Counted from the first letter of the stretch, positions 44,365 through 56,394 are shown. The stretch is 64,000 nt of DNA from Pseudomonas fluvialis (GCF_014207935.1 NZ_JACHLL010000003.1:260265-324264); one strand, 5' to 3'. Numbers and translations are program-made. Notes: generated by a model from the letters alone, not told the origin.

Positions 44365-44381
44365 CAAGCAGACCCGAGGCT

Positions 44382-45593
44382 TTACAGCGCGGCCAGCCCC
44401 AGCGCCAGATCGGCCTTGAGATCCTCAAGTTCTTCAAGGCCCACGGCGATGCGGATCAGACTGTCACGGATGCCAGCCTTGGCCCGGTCTTCCGGGCTCA
44501 GACGACCATGGGTGGTAGTCCCCGGATGGGTAATGGTGCTCTTGGCATCCCCCAGGTTGGCTGTGATGGAAAACAGTCGGGTGGCATCGATGAAACGCCA
44601 GGCGCCATCCTTGCCACCCTTGACTTCAAAGCTCACCACAGCGCCAAAACCCTTCTGCTGGCGCTTGGCCAGTTCATGCTGAGGATGGCTCGGCAGACCC
44701 GCGTAGTAGACCTTCTCCACCTGCGGTTGCTGCTCCAGCCACTCGGCCAGCTGCTGCGCAGTGGCACAGTGGGCCTGCATGCGCAGACGCAGAGTTTCCA
44801 GCCCCTTGAGGAACACCCAGGCATTGAACGGGCTGAGGGTCGGGCCGGCGGTGCGCAGGAAACCGACCACTTCCTTCATTTGTTCGGCACGCCCGGCCAC
44901 CACGCCACCAAGGCAACGGCCCTGACCGTCGATGAACTTGGTCGCCGAATGGATCACGATATCCGCCCCCAGTTTCAGCGGCTGCTGCAGCACCGGGGTG
45001 CAGAAGCAGTTGTCGACCACCAGCTGTGCGCCGTTGGCATGGGCCACTTCGGCCAGTGCCGCGATATCCACCAGCTCGGCCAGAGGGTTGGACGGCGACT
45101 CGACGAAGAACAGTTTGGTGTTGGCCTTGCAGGCAGCCTGCCACTGGCCCAGATCAGCCAGGGTGACGTAATCGACCTGGATGCCGAAGCGCTTGAAATA
45201 CTTCTCGAACAGGGTGACGGTGGCGCCGAAGACGCTGCGCGACACCAGAATATGATCACCGGCCGAGCACAGGCTCATCACACAGGCCAGGATCGCCGCC
45301 ATACCGGACGCAGTCGCCACCGCCTGCTCGGCACCTTCAAGCGCCGCCATGCGCTCCTCGAAGGTCCGCACAGTCGGGTTGGTGTAACGCGAATAAACGT
45401 TACCGGCGACCTCCCCGGAGAAGCGCACGGCGGCATCGGCCGCACTGCGGAACACGTAGCTGGAGGTCATGAACAGGGCTTCGCCATGCTCGCCTTCCGG
45501 CGAGCGGCGCTGGCCAGCACGCACCGCCAGCGTATCGAAACCCGCTTCGCTGAGGTCGCTATCCAGTCGTCCTGCCTGCCACTCGTTGCTCAT
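44382..45593 (-). CDS. metZ: O-succinylhomoserine sulfhydrylase
   Basis: A 403-residue PLP enzyme of the Cys/Met metabolism family that makes homocysteine directly from O-succinylhomoserine and sulfide. The PLP lysine is in HSATKFIDGQG; the N-terminal SRYTNPTVRTFEERMAALE and GMAAILACVM are typical. The MetZ rather than MetB/MetC assignment rests on gene order, since metZ lies directly downstream of purF in Pseudomonas. The gap to purF is 37 bp, so they are likely co-transcribed. Confidence 0.93.
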   Translation of the reverse strand: MSNEWQAGRLDSDLSEAGFDTLAVRAGQRRSPEGEHGEALFMTSSYVFRSAADAAVRFSGEVAGNVYSRYTNPTVRTFEERMAALEGAEQAVATASGMAAILACVMSLCSAGDHILVSRSVFGATVTLFEKYFKRFGIQVDYVTLADLGQWQAACKANTKLFFVESPSNPLAELVDIAALAEVAHANGAQLVVDNCFCTPVLQQPLKLGADIVIHSATKFIDGQGRCLGGVVAGRAEQMKEVVGFLRTAGPTLSPFNAWVFLKGLETLRLRMQAHCATAQQLAEWLEQQPQVEKVYYAGLPSHPQHELAKRQQKGFGAVVSFEVKGGKDGAWRFIDATRLFSITANLGDAKSTITHPGTTTHGRLSPEDRAKAGIRDSLIRIAVGLEELEDLKADLALGLAAL

Positions 45594-45630
45594 GCTTGTG
45601 CCTCTGTGGGCGGCCGGCGCCGCCCTGCCC

Positions 45631-47136
<1,506 letters not shown>

Positions 47137-47170
47137 GTGACGAAACCCCTATTGATTCAGGCTAAACGCA

Positions 47171-47695
47171 TTACAGAGAAGGCAGGCCCTGTGCGGGCAA
47201 ACCACCAGCTAGCCATTGACCGGCCAAGCCCAGAATCAGGCTCTTGGACCAATCGGCCACCATCAGAAAATGTGGCAGCAAGGTCGACTGCTGCCACCAG
47301 ATATCCTGTTGCACCGGTGCCAGGCTAAGCAGCCCCACCAGTACCACCACCAGCAGGGCGCCACGCGCCGCGCCGAAAAACATGCCGAGAAAACGATCGG
47401 TACCGCTCAGGCCGGTCACCCGGATCAGCTCACCGATCAGAAAACTGATCAGGCCACCGACCAGCAGGGTCGCCACGAAGAGCAAAGCACAGGCCGCGAT
47501 CACACGCGCCGAGGGAATATCGATGAAGTCGGTGAGATGCTGAGCCACGGCTCCACCGAACAGCCAGGCGACAACGCCCGCAACGATCCAGACCACCAGT
47601 GACAACGCCTCCTTGACGAAGCCACGCTTGATACTGATCAAGGCAGAAACACCGATGATGGCGACAATGGCCCAATCAACCCAGGTGAAAGCCAC
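47171..47695 (-). CDS. cvpA: CvpA family inner-membrane protein
   Basis: A 174-residue protein with four membrane helices, homologous to the colicin V production protein CvpA that precedes purF in many gammaproteobacteria. Its role is membrane-associated and poorly defined. The start is GTG at 47695, chosen because GGGA lies 6 bp upstream and the N-terminus MAFTWVDWAIVAIIG is usual; a GTG at 47707 would add four residues. Confidence 0.92.
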   Translation of the reverse strand: MAFTWVDWAIVAIIGVSALISIKRGFVKEALSLVVWIVAGVVAWLFGGAVAQHLTDFIDIPSARVIAACALLFVATLLVGGLISFLIGELIRVTGLSGTDRFLGMFFGAARGALLVVVLVGLLSLAPVQQDIWWQQSTLLPHFLMVADWSKSLILGLAGQWLAGGLPAQGLPSL

Positions 47696-47712
47696 GTTGC
47701 ATCCCACAAACG

Positions 47713-47739
47713 AAAAAGGCCCTGCATTCTAGCAGAGCC
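47713..47739 (-). terminator. Rho-independent terminator after dedD
   Basis: Minus-strand stem GGCTCTGC with GCAGGGCC (one G-U pair), loop TAGAAT, followed by TTTTT. It fits within the 68-bp gap before cvpA, so cvpA needs its own start of transcription overlapping this element. Confidence 0.88.
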
Positions 47740-47763
47740 CCGTTTTGCCGGTAAGTCTTGACC

Positions 47764-48330
47764 TCAGCCTTGCTCGGGTTGGAAACGCACGATAAAGCCG
47801 TTGAGCTTCTGCTGACGATTGAGCTGATCACGCAGGCGATTGGCCTCGGCACGCTCGATCACCGGCCCCACGAAGACCCGGTTCATGCCATCGACGCTGC
47901 GCACGTAGGCGTTGTAGCCCTGCGCGCGTAGTCGCTGCTGCAGTTCGACCGCGCGCTCGCGACTGGACAGGCTCGCCAGCTGCACCGACCAGCTGACCGG
48001 CAGGCTGTTCGCATCCAGATGACTGACTGACTTGGCAGGTTCAGCCTGCGCAGGCGCAGTCACCACCGGCTCCGGCTGCACAGGTACAGACCCGACTTGA
48101 TCCTGGGGTGGCTGGGGCGGCTCAGGAATCGGCTCAGGCTCTGGCACTTCCACCGGCACCACAGACTGCTCGGGAATCGCCGGCATCGATGGCATGACCG
48201 GGGCATCGACCACGACCTGCCGCTGCTCGTCCGGACGGGAGAACAGCATGGGCAGGAAGATTACCGCCAGCGCGACCAATACCAGCGCACCAACAATGCG
48301 CTGCTTCAATCCCTTGTCCAGCTCAGCCAT
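47764..48330 (-). CDS. dedD: DedD-like SPOR domain protein
   Basis: A 188-residue bitopic inner-membrane protein: membrane helix (about 12-30), a Pro/Glu/Val-rich periplasmic linker (about 40-100) and a C-terminal SPOR domain (about 110-185; VQLASLSSRERAVELQQRL) that binds denuded peptidoglycan at the septum. It starts immediately after the folC stop, so the two are translationally linked. Confidence 0.9.
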   Translation of the reverse strand: MAELDKGLKQRIVGALVLVALAVIFLPMLFSRPDEQRQVVVDAPVMPSMPAIPEQSVVPVEVPEPEPIPEPPQPPQDQVGSVPVQPEPVVTAPAQAEPAKSVSHLDANSLPVSWSVQLASLSSRERAVELQQRLRAQGYNAYVRSVDGMNRVFVGPVIERAEANRLRDQLNRQQKLNGFIVRFQPEQG

Positions 48331-49623
48331 CTACTCGACCTCATGCCCATTGTGCTGATGCAACCATTGCAGTGCCTCGGCCACGCAGAAGAACGATCCA
48401 AACAGCAGAATCTGCGCACCATCGACCGCTTCGTCAGCAGCCTGAGTAAGTGCAGCCGCCACCGTGCCGGCATTCTCCACGCTGGCACCACCTGCAAGCA
48501 AGGCACTTTCCAGCTCCGCTGCAGGACGTGCGCGCGGCGAATCCAGGGTGGCCACATACCAGCGGCTGACCAGCGCCTGCAGAGGCGACAAAACACCCGG
48601 CAAATCCTTATCGGCGAGCAAACCAAACACCGCCAGTCGCTCGACAGGCTGTGCGCCCTGCCCCAGGCGCTCTGCCAGATAACTGGCGGCATGCGGGTTA
48701 TGCCCAACATCGAGCATGAGCTGCAGGCGCTTGCCGCGCCAGGTGATCTCGCGACGATCCAGGCGCCCGGTGACGCGCGTGCCACACAGAGCCGCGGCAA
48801 TCACGTCCGTACGCCAGGGCAAGTCCAGCAACGCGAAGGCCTGTACGGCCAGCGCCGCATTCTCCATCGGCAGATCGAGCAACGGCAGATCGTCCAGTTG
48901 CAACGGCATGCCCTCGGCGGTCAGGCCCCGCCACTGCCAACCAGCTGCATCGATCTGCAGGTCATAGTCGCGCCCACGCAGGAGGAAAGGACAGTCGAGC
49001 AGCGCCACCTGCTCCAGCAGGGGCAAAGGGGGATCGAGATCACCACACAGGACGGGCTTTCCAGCGCGACAGATACCGGCCTTCTCGAAAGCCACCGACT
49101 CACGGGTATCGCCCAGCCAGTCGGCATGATCCAGGCCAATGCTGGTGATCAACGCCAGATCAGCATCGACCAGATTGACCGTATCCAGACGACCACCGAG
49201 GCCGACCTCCAGCACGACCGCATCCAGCGCCGCCTGTTCGAATAGCCAGAAAGCCGCCAGCGTGCCCATCTCGAAGTAGGTCAGGCTGACGTCGGTACGC
49301 GCCGCCTCGACGGCGGCAAAGGCATCGCAGAGGGCAGCATCGCTGGCCTCGACGCCCTGGATTTGCACCCGTTCGTTATAACGCAGCAGGTGCGGTGAAC
49401 TGTAAACGCCGACTTTCAGACCACAAACGCTCAGCAGGCTGGCCAGAAAGGCGCAGGTGGAACCTTTGCCATTGGTGCCGGTCACGGTTATGACCAGCGG
49501 CGCAGGGCGACCAAGTCCGAGTTGATGGGCGACCTGCCGGCTACGCTCCAGGCCCATATCGATGGCCGTAGGGTGCAGCTGCTCGAGATAACTCAGCCAG
49601 CCGGCGAGGTCGCGTTGACTCAT
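48331..49623 (-). CDS. folC: Bifunctional dihydrofolate/folylpolyglutamate synthase
   Basis: A 430-residue Mur-ligase-type enzyme that adds glutamate to dihydropteroate and folates. P-loop [15 protein letters not shown] is near residue 50 and the Mur-type DVGHNPHAA motif near residue 300. Its start overlaps the accD stop by 4 bp (ATGA), and it abuts dedD. Confidence 0.95.
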   Translation of the reverse strand: MSQRDLAGWLSYLEQLHPTAIDMGLERSRQVAHQLGLGRPAPLVITVTGTNGKGSTCAFLASLLSVCGLKVGVYSSPHLLRYNERVQIQGVEASDAALCDAFAAVEAARTDVSLTYFEMGTLAAFWLFEQAALDAVVLEVGLGGRLDTVNLVDADLALITSIGLDHADWLGDTRESVAFEKAGICRAGKPVLCGDLDPPLPLLEQVALLDCPFLLRGRDYDLQIDAAGWQWRGLTAEGMPLQLDDLPLLDLPMENAALAVQAFALLDLPWRTDVIAAALCGTRVTGRLDRREITWRGKRLQLMLDVGHNPHAASYLAERLGQGAQPVERLAVFGLLADKDLPGVLSPLQALVSRWYVATLDSPRARPAAELESALLAGGASVENAGTVAAALTQAADEAVDGAQILLFGSFFCVAEALQWLHQHNGHEVE

Positions 49624-50498
49624 GCGCTTTCCAGTGCGGGAGAAGGCTTGTGCTGCATCTGCGCCAGCAGGCGGGCCAGACGCGGGCGCAGCTCATGGCG
49701 CGGAATGATCATGTCGATGGCGCCGTGCTCCAGCAGGAACTCGCTGCGCTGGAAGCCTTCCGGCAGCTTCTCGCGCACGGTCTGCTCGATCACCCGCGGA
49801 CCGGCAAAACCGATCAACGCACGAGGTTCGGCAACGATCACGTCGCCAAGCATGGCCAGGCTGGCCGAGACACCGCCATACACCGGATCGGTCAGCACGG
49901 AGATAAACGGTATCCCCTCTTCGCGCAGGCGCGCCAGAGCAGCGCTGGTTTTGGCCATCTGCATCAGCGAGATCAGAGCTTCCTGCATACGCGCACCACC
50001 GGAGGCTGCAAAACACAGCATCGGGCAGCGCTGCTCCAGTGCCGCGTTGGCCGCACGCACGAAACGCTCGCCAACGATGGCGCCCATGGAGCCTCCCATG
50101 AAATCGAATTCGAAGGCACAGGCCACAACCGGCATGCCCACCAACTTGCCACGCAGGGCAATCAGCGCATCGTTCTCGCCAGTCTGCTTCTGCGCCGCCA
50201 GCAGGCGATCCTTGTACCTCTTCGAGTCACGGAACTTGAGGCGATCGACCGGTTCCAGATCGGCACCCAGCTCCTCACGGCCATCGGCATCGAGGAAGAT
50301 ATCCAGGCGCTGGCGTGCGCCAATGCGCATGTGGTGATGGCACTTGGGGCAGACATCCAGGGTCTTTTCCAGTTCGGGGCGATACAGCACCGCATCACAG
50401 GATGGGCATTTGTGCCACAACCCTTCGGGCACCGAACTCTTCTTCGCCTCCGACCGCATGATCGAAGGGATCAGTTTGTCTCTCAACCAGTTGCTCAT
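49620..50498 (-). CDS. accD: Acetyl-CoA carboxylase carboxyltransferase subunit beta
   Basis: A 292-residue subunit that, with AccA, transfers the carboxyl group to acetyl-CoA in fatty-acid synthesis. The N-terminal four-Cys zinc finger is CPSC...CPKC, and the crotonase-like core has [13 protein letters not shown]. The ATG at 50498 with GGAGAAC upstream gives the usual MSNWLRDKL start; the upstream in-frame extension has no family support. Confidence 0.97.
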   Translation of the reverse strand: MSNWLRDKLIPSIMRSEAKKSSVPEGLWHKCPSCDAVLYRPELEKTLDVCPKCHHHMRIGARQRLDIFLDADGREELGADLEPVDRLKFRDSKRYKDRLLAAQKQTGENDALIALRGKLVGMPVVACAFEFDFMGGSMGAIVGERFVRAANAALEQRCPMLCFAASGGARMQEALISLMQMAKTSAALARLREEGIPFISVLTDPVYGGVSASLAMLGDVIVAEPRALIGFAGPRVIEQTVREKLPEGFQRSEFLLEHGAIDMIIPRHELRPRLARLLAQMQHKPSPALESA

Positions 50499-50523
50499 GC
50501 GCGTGTTCTCCAGTCCTTCTGCA

Positions 50524-50555
50524 GAGCCGCCAGCACTCTGATCGCGCGGCGGCTC
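50524..50555. promoter_or_regulatory. Inverted repeat upstream of accD
   Basis: GAGCCGCC at 50524-50531 and GGCGGCTC at 50548-50555, an 8-bp repeat with a 16-nt centre, in the 180-bp gap between trpF and accD. There is no T run, so it is not a simple terminator; a control element of accD is possible. Confidence 0.35.
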
Positions 50556-50677
50556 CAGCGTATTCGGTTGCTTACTGGCCATTGGTGAACCCACCCTGGC
50601 ACAGAGCATGACGATCAATCATGACTGGCCTGTGGACGGCATCCAGACCGGCGACGTCACATGCCCACAGCAACCCG

Positions 50678-51298
50678 TCACGCATGGCGCACCGCCTGAA
50701 TAAACGCCTGAACCTTGGAGGCATCCTTGATGCCCTTGGCCAGCTCCACCCCGCCACTGACGTCCACCGCATACGGGCGAACGTGAGCAATGGCGGCGGC
50801 GACGTTTTGCGGCGTCAGCCCGCCAGCCAGAACCACCGGCTTGGGTAGATTTTGTGGAACCAGATCCCAGTCGAAAGCCTCCCCGGTCCCGCCGGGAATG
50901 CCTGGCACATAGGCATCCAGCAACACGGCCTGCGCCGAGGGAAAGGCACACACCTGGGCAGTCACATCATCCCCCGCCTTCACCCGCAACGCCTTCATGT
51001 AAGGACGCCCATGGCCCTCGCAGGCGGCGCAGTCTTCGTCGCCATGAAACTGCAAAAGATCCAGCGGCACTGCGTCCAGGGTTTCGCCGATTTCACAGCG
51101 GCTGGCATTGACGAACAGGCCAACCGTGGTCACGAAAGGTGGCAAAGCCCGCACAATCGCTTGCGCCTGGCTAACCGAAACCGCACGCGGACTCTTGGCA
51201 TAGAACACCAGGCCAATGGCATCCGCCCCGGCAGCTACGGCGGCCAGGGCATCCTCAATACGGGTAATGCCACAAATCTTGCTGCGAACGGCGGACAC
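50678..51298 (-). CDS. trpF: Phosphoribosylanthranilate isomerase
   Basis: A 206-residue TIM-barrel enzyme of tryptophan synthesis. Catalytic Cys is in SKICGITR near the N-terminus and the Asp in VDVSGGVE near the C-terminus; [10 protein letters not shown] is the phosphate-binding part. The start is GTG with AGGTGT 9 bp upstream. It follows truA by 56 bp. Confidence 0.96.
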   Translation of the reverse strand: MSAVRSKICGITRIEDALAAVAAGADAIGLVFYAKSPRAVSVSQAQAIVRALPPFVTTVGLFVNASRCEIGETLDAVPLDLLQFHGDEDCAACEGHGRPYMKALRVKAGDDVTAQVCAFPSAQAVLLDAYVPGIPGGTGEAFDWDLVPQNLPKPVVLAGGLTPQNVAAAIAHVRPYAVDVSGGVELAKGIKDASKVQAFIQAVRHA

Positions 51299-51354
51299 TG
51301 TGCAGACACCTAAAAGGAATGTGCCGGGATGTTAGCAAAAGGAGCAAAGCACCG

Positions 51355-52215
51355 TCAGCTCATCACATCCGGCAAAGAACTGAGAAAATGTGGCCCGATG
51401 TAACGCTTGGGCAAGTCGAACTGCTCGGGATACTCCACCTGGACCAGATACAGCCCATAAGGGTGCGCGGTGATCCCGCCGGCCCGTCGATCACGCGCCG
51501 CCAGCACCTCGGCCGCCCATTCAACCGGACGCTCGCCTGCACCAATCGTCATCAGTACCCCGGCAAAGTTGCGCACCATATGGTGCAGGAAGGCATTGGC
51601 ACGCACATCCAGCACGATCAGGCGACCATGCTCGATCACCTCCAAGTGATGCAACGTCTTCACGGGCGACTTGGCCTGGCACTGCACCGCACGGAAGGAG
51701 GTGAAGTCATGGGTGCCAACCAGATGGCGCGCTGCCTCACGCATGCGCGACGCATCCAGCGGACGGTGATTCCAAGTAACTTCCTCTGCCATGTGCGCCG
51801 GGCGAATCTGATCGTTGTAGATCGCGTAACGATAGCGGCGAGCCATGGCACTGAAACGCGCATCGAATTCGCGCGGCATGGCCTTGGCCCAGGTCACACT
51901 GATATCGGACGGCAGGTTGAGGTTGGCTCCCATCATCCAGGAATGCATGGTGCGCTCGACCGTAGTATCGAAGTGCACCACCTGGCCACAGGCATGCACC
52001 AGCGCATCGGTACGCCCGGCGCAGCTGAGAGTGACCGGCGCGCCACCCGCCACCTTGGATAGGGCCTTTTCCAGAGTTTCCTGAATGGACGGCACCCCAG
52101 CGCGCTGGCGCTGGAAGCCACGATAACGCGAACCACGGTATTCAACGCCCAGGGCAATCCTGAAAACGCCAGCGGCGGCCGTATCGGCCGCCGCTGTTGG
52201 TAGTACATCAACCAT
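51355..52215 (-). CDS. truA: tRNA pseudouridine synthase A
   Basis: A 286-residue enzyme that makes pseudouridine at tRNA positions 38-40. The catalytic Asp is in the CAGRTDALVHACGQ motif, about residue 69. It begins 3 bp after the fimV stop without a strong Shine-Dalgarno, so reinitiation from fimV is likely. Confidence 0.97.
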   Translation of the reverse strand: MVDVLPTAAADTAAAGVFRIALGVEYRGSRYRGFQRQRAGVPSIQETLEKALSKVAGGAPVTLSCAGRTDALVHACGQVVHFDTTVERTMHSWMMGANLNLPSDISVTWAKAMPREFDARFSAMARRYRYAIYNDQIRPAHMAEEVTWNHRPLDASRMREAARHLVGTHDFTSFRAVQCQAKSPVKTLHHLEVIEHGRLIVLDVRANAFLHHMVRNFAGVLMTIGAGERPVEWAAEVLAARDRRAGGITAHPYGLYLVQVEYPEQFDLPKRYIGPHFLSSLPDVMS

Positions 52216-52218
52216 TTA

Positions 52219-55140
52219 TCAAACCAGTTTTGCGATCAACTCACGGGCCTCGACCTGTTGAGCATCGTTACCTTCAGCCAGGACTTCGTCGAGGATGTCA
52301 CGCGCACCCTCGCTATCACCCATATCGATGTAAGCACGAGCCAGATCAAGCTTGGTGGCGGTTTCATCGGTGCCCGAAAGGAAATCGAAGTCTTCTTCGC
52401 CTTCCAGAGCATCAGCCAGCGGAGCGACCACAGGCGCAGCAGCCGGCTCCAGCGGAGCAGGCTCGCTCAGGGTCTCTGCCATCTGATCCAGCTCGGCACT
52501 GACCTGTTCCAACTGAGCAGCAAAGTCATCAGCCTCAGCAGCCGGAGCGGCCAGAGGCTCGTCAGCCAGCGACAGATCGAAGTCCATCGGCAGGTCCCGC
52601 TCCTCACCGGCGACTGCAGCAGGAGCAGCCAGCGGCTCGTCCAGGCTGAAATCGGCCAGATCATCAGACAGCGCAGCGGGGCCATCTTCTTCAAGACTCA
52701 GGGTGAACTCTTCTTCTGCGGCAGCTGCTGGCAGATCAGCCTCAAGCTCCAGACTGAAGTCAGCCAAGTCATCCGACTGTTCGCTGGAGGTTGCGCTCAG
52801 CAAGGGCTCGTCAGACATCTCGAGATCAAAGCCCAGGTCATCCTCGGCCAGCGCGACCGGAGCAGAGGCCGGTTCTGCTGGCAGGTCAAAGCTGAAATCA
52901 TCATCCAGCGACAACTCAGGCACGCTGCCGGCATCGGAGGTATTGGGCAGGTCGGCCGCCAGATCGCCCTCCAGATCATCCAGGCTCAGATCGAACGCAT
53001 CATCGAGATCGCTAGCCGACGCTTTGACCGGCTCACTGATCGGATCATCCAGCGTCAGGTCATCCAGGTTGAAATCACCCAGATCATCCAGCGCACTGGC
53101 CGAGGCAGCAGCCACAGCGGCAGCCGCCACCATCGCCGGGTACTTGGCATTGAGTTGCTCGACCTGAGATTGCGCGCCGCCCATTTCAGCCAGTTCACCC
53201 GCCTGACGCTGATAGCCTTCGCGATCACCCATCTCGGCCAGAACTTCCATCAGCTTCAGCCGCAGATCACTGCGCTGCGGCTCCTGATTGATCGCATTGT
53301 GCAAAAGATCGGCAGCCTGACTGAACTTGCCATAGGCAATATAGATATCGGCCTCGGCCAGCGGATCGCCGGTCTGCGGAGTCACACGCTCCTCTTCGGC
53401 CTCAGCCAGAGCGCTCTGAGGCTCTTCGGACAGACCCTCGAAGCTGCTTTCCGGCATATCTAGGTCAGCTTCCAGGCTTTCCTCAGTCCGACCGGCCAGC
53501 GTGCTCTGCAGCTCGGTTTCCTTCATCGCATTGCGACGGGACAGCACCATCAGACCGACCAGCAACAGCAGCAGCGCACCACCACCTGCGGCACCGAGCA
53601 GCAGCGGATTGGCCATCAGCTCGTCGATGAAGCTGACCGGTTCGGCCGGAGCAGGTGCCACGACAGGTTTGGCAGGCTGCACAGCCGGCTTGACCGGCGC
53701 TACCGGCTTAGCCGCTTCGGCAGGTTTCGCGGCTGGTACTGCAGCCGGTTTGGCAACAGGAGCGGCAGGCTTGGCAGGCTCCTCGGCATAGTTGAAGTCG
53801 GCCTGAGCTGGTTTGGCGGCGGCAGGCGCGGCTTCTACTGGCTTAACTTGTACCGGCTTGGTTTCTGCGGGCTTGCTGGCTGCCGGAGCAGCGGCCACTG
53901 GTTTGCTCGCCTCAGCCTTGGCCGGCTCGGCTACGGCAGGAGCGGCTGGTTTTACAGGGGCCGCAGGCGCCGCAGCAACCTTGTCCTTGGCAGCCAGATC
54001 AGCCTGCAGCTTGGCCATCTGTGCATCTTTAAGCGCCACCAGCTTCTGCAACTTGTCCAGCTGGCTCTGCAGATCGCCCATGCGATCTTTCAGCTCGGCA
54101 TTTTCGCTGCGAGTCGAGTCCAGGCTTTCCTTGGTCACTGCCAGCTTATCGTTGAGCGCCTTGGCTTCAGCCGCACCCTTCTCGCTACCCCCGGCGGCCT
54201 TGCCGCTATCGGCTGCCACCAGTTTCAGGCTGTCCTGGCGCTCGACCTTGGCCGGAGCCGCACCAGCGCTCGCACGCTTGGTAGCATCCAGCTGACGCGT
54301 ACCGGCAGGAGCCGCCGCTACTGCACGACCTTCGCGCCAAGCCGTGTTCTGCTCGGCAACCTGAGCAATGGCTTCTGCCTGGCTGCGGGCCTTGATCTGC
54401 TGCTCATCGGGCAAGCGCAGAACCTGGTTATTTTTCAGACGATTGATATTGCCGGCCAGGAAGGCATCCGGATTGAGGTCCTGGATGGCCAGCATGGTCT
54501 GGTGTACCGACACGCTGCTGTTGGGACGCACGCGTGCAGCGATTTCCCACAGCGTGTCGTTGCCAGTGGTCTTGTACTGGTTACCCTCGATGCGCGACGT
54601 TGCCACCGGGGCGGCAGCCGGACGCGGTGCCGGAGCACTGTAAGTAGGCTTACTGACAGGCGCGGCCGCAACCGGAACCTGCGGGCGGGTCACCGGTGCG
54701 GCAACCGGCATTTGCGGCGCGGCGGCGGCCTGCGGCGAATACAGCGGAGGATCAAGCAGAATGGTGTATTCACGCAGCGTACGGCCGGTCGGCCACGCAA
54801 CTTCGACCAGGAAATTCAGGTAGGGCTCGCGCACCGGTTTGCTCGAGGTCACGCGAATCACGCTCTGACCATTGGGCTTGATTACCGGGGTGAACTTGAG
54901 GTCGGTCAGGAAATACTGGCGATCAACGCCGGCCTTACTGAATTCCTCAGGCGAGGCCAGGGTGGAAACCACCTCGCCGGAAGCCAGATCGCGCACTTCC
55001 ATGAGGGCGATTTCTGCGCTCAGCGGCTGGTTCAGTGCCGACTTGAGGTTGATTTCCCCCAGTCCTAGCGCATGTGCCATTCCGGTTGACAGCGAAGACG
55101 CTGCCGCGATTGCCAGCACCAGTTTGCGAACCCGAACCAT
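52219..55140 (-). CDS. fimV: FimV-like motility/peptidoglycan-binding membrane protein
   Basis: A 973-residue polar hub protein needed in P. aeruginosa for type IV pilus twitching. Signal peptide at the N-terminus, a conserved periplasmic domain (about 24-140; LKSALNQPLSAEIAL), a LysM-like domain (about 190-255; GNDTLWEIAARVRPNSS), a coiled coil (about 330-390), a long Ala/Pro/Lys-rich spacer, one membrane helix (about 515-533), and an acidic cytoplasmic part with a TPR-like FimV C-terminal motif (LDLARAYIDMGDSEGAR). The ATG at 55140 has AAGGGAA upstream. It is first in the fimV-truA-trpF stretch. Confidence 0.93.
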   Translation of the reverse strand: MVRVRKLVLAIAAASSLSTGMAHALGLGEINLKSALNQPLSAEIALMEVRDLASGEVVSTLASPEEFSKAGVDRQYFLTDLKFTPVIKPNGQSVIRVTSSKPVREPYLNFLVEVAWPTGRTLREYTILLDPPLYSPQAAAAPQMPVAAPVTRPQVPVAAAPVSKPTYSAPAPRPAAAPVATSRIEGNQYKTTGNDTLWEIAARVRPNSSVSVHQTMLAIQDLNPDAFLAGNINRLKNNQVLRLPDEQQIKARSQAEAIAQVAEQNTAWREGRAVAAAPAGTRQLDATKRASAGAAPAKVERQDSLKLVAADSGKAAGGSEKGAAEAKALNDKLAVTKESLDSTRSENAELKDRMGDLQSQLDKLQKLVALKDAQMAKLQADLAAKDKVAAAPAAPVKPAAPAVAEPAKAEASKPVAAAPAASKPAETKPVQVKPVEAAPAAAKPAQADFNYAEEPAKPAAPVAKPAAVPAAKPAEAAKPVAPVKPAVQPAKPVVAPAPAEPVSFIDELMANPLLLGAAGGGALLLLLVGLMVLSRRNAMKETELQSTLAGRTEESLEADLDMPESSFEGLSEEPQSALAEAEEERVTPQTGDPLAEADIYIAYGKFSQAADLLHNAINQEPQRSDLRLKLMEVLAEMGDREGYQRQAGELAEMGGAQSQVEQLNAKYPAMVAAAAVAAASASALDDLGDFNLDDLTLDDPISEPVKASASDLDDAFDLSLDDLEGDLAADLPNTSDAGSVPELSLDDDFSFDLPAEPASAPVALAEDDLGFDLEMSDEPLLSATSSEQSDDLADFSLELEADLPAAAAEEEFTLSLEEDGPAALSDDLADFSLDEPLAAPAAVAGEERDLPMDFDLSLADEPLAAPAAEADDFAAQLEQVSAELDQMAETLSEPAPLEPAAAPVVAPLADALEGEEDFDFLSGTDETATKLDLARAYIDMGDSEGARDILDEVLAEGNDAQQVEARELIAKLV

Positions 55141-55293
55141 AGCGTTTTCCCTTGTTTTATCTTTTTTTCTCGACGCGCGAGAGGGGTCAGATTGAACGCT
55201 ACCCGCTTCCGTTTCCACGGAGCCCCGCCAGCGTTCAGTCAAGCCAGTATTGTCAAGCTAGAAAAATTCTTCAAATTTTCCGGTAAGTATCTT

Positions 55294-56304
55294 TTACAGA
55301 TAGTGTTTTATCAACAACTCGGCTATTTGCACAGCGTTTAGCGCCGCGCCTTTGCGCACGTTATCGGAAGTAATCCACAAATTAAGTTCGGTTGCGTCAT
55401 CCAGACCTTGACGCAGTCGACCGACATAGATCGCATCCTGCCCTACGGCATCTCCCACTGCCGTCGGATAATCCCCCTCCTCGACCAGTTCGAGTGCGCT
55501 TTCGCCGACCAATGCGGCCTGCGCCTGCGCTAGCGGCAGCGGCCCACCAGCCAACAGACTGACACTCAGGCTGTCACCGAAGAACACTGGAGCCTGTACG
55601 CAAGTGGCACTGACCTTGAGCTCAGGCAGCGTCAGCACCTGTTGCAGTTCGGCCACCAGGCGCCGCTCCAGCAGTGCCTGGCCTTCGCCATCGACCAGGC
55701 CAACCTGGGCCAGCAGGTTGAACGCCACCTGCCGGTCAAACAGACGCGGCTCTAGCGGCCGGGCATTGAGCAACTCGGCGGTCTGCCGAGCCAGCTCGGT
55801 GACGCCTTCACGTCCGCGCTGGGAAATCGCCAGCGCCGCCATCACCGTCAGCCGCTGCAGGGTATGTTCACGGACCAGCGGCGCCAGCACGCAAGCCAGC
55901 ATCACCACCGGGCTGAGCGGACTGGCCAACACATAGGGTGGCTTGAGCCCGGCAACCGCAGAGGCATTGACCTCCGGCACGATGCGCGGCGCCTCATCAA
56001 GCAACAGTGCGCCAGACAGATCGATCACCGCACATCCCGCGGCCTGGGCTCGCGGTGCAAAACTGCGGGTTACTGCCTCGCCAGCCGCAAAAAAGGCGAT
56101 CTTCACCTGGCTAAAGTCGAACTCGGCGACATCGCGCACCCGCAGGTTCTTGCCCCGAAAGGCAAAGCTCTGCCCGGCCGACTCGGCACTGGCCAGCAGA
56201 TGCAGGGTGCTGACCGGAAACTCGCGCTCCTCCAGCAGCTCGATAAGGGTTTCACCGACCAGACCGGTCGCACCGATCAGGGCAATGGCAAAGGATTGAG
56301 ACAT
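55294..56304 (-). CDS. usg: Usg-1 protein, aspartate-semialdehyde dehydrogenase paralogue
   Basis: A 336-residue protein with the Asd fold: IGATGLVGETLIELLEER at the start and the same domain order. The active-site segment, which in Asd reads GGNCTVS, is here LASPLSPVV, so the catalytic Cys is missing and dehydrogenase activity is unlikely. This matches the Usg-1 paralogue found beside asd in Pseudomonas. It lies between asd and fimV and is separated from asd by a terminator, so it has its own transcription. Confidence 0.9.
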   Translation of the reverse strand: MSQSFAIALIGATGLVGETLIELLEEREFPVSTLHLLASAESAGQSFAFRGKNLRVRDVAEFDFSQVKIAFFAAGEAVTRSFAPRAQAAGCAVIDLSGALLLDEAPRIVPEVNASAVAGLKPPYVLASPLSPVVMLACVLAPLVREHTLQRLTVMAALAISQRGREGVTELARQTAELLNARPLEPRLFDRQVAFNLLAQVGLVDGEGQALLERRLVAELQQVLTLPELKVSATCVQAPVFFGDSLSVSLLAGGPLPLAQAQAALVGESALELVEEGDYPTAVGDAVGQDAIYVGRLRQGLDDATELNLWITSDNVRKGAALNAVQIAELLIKHYL

Positions 56305-56360
56305 GAACAGACCCCGAACAGAGAAAGACTGGGCGGCACTCTAGCGACCGCCTGCAGAAA

Positions 56361-56394
56361 AGCAAAAGGGCCGGAACAAGCCGGCCCTTTTGCT
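56361..56394. terminator. Rho-independent terminator after asd
   Basis: A 14-bp stem AGCAAAAGGGCCGG with its complement and a 6-nt loop, T run on both ends, 20 bp beyond the asd stop (minus strand). Confidence 0.92.

Noticed and set aside
50524..50555. Terminator after trpF
   Set aside because: The inverted repeat is about 120 bp beyond the trpF stop, the loop is 16 nt and no T run follows.
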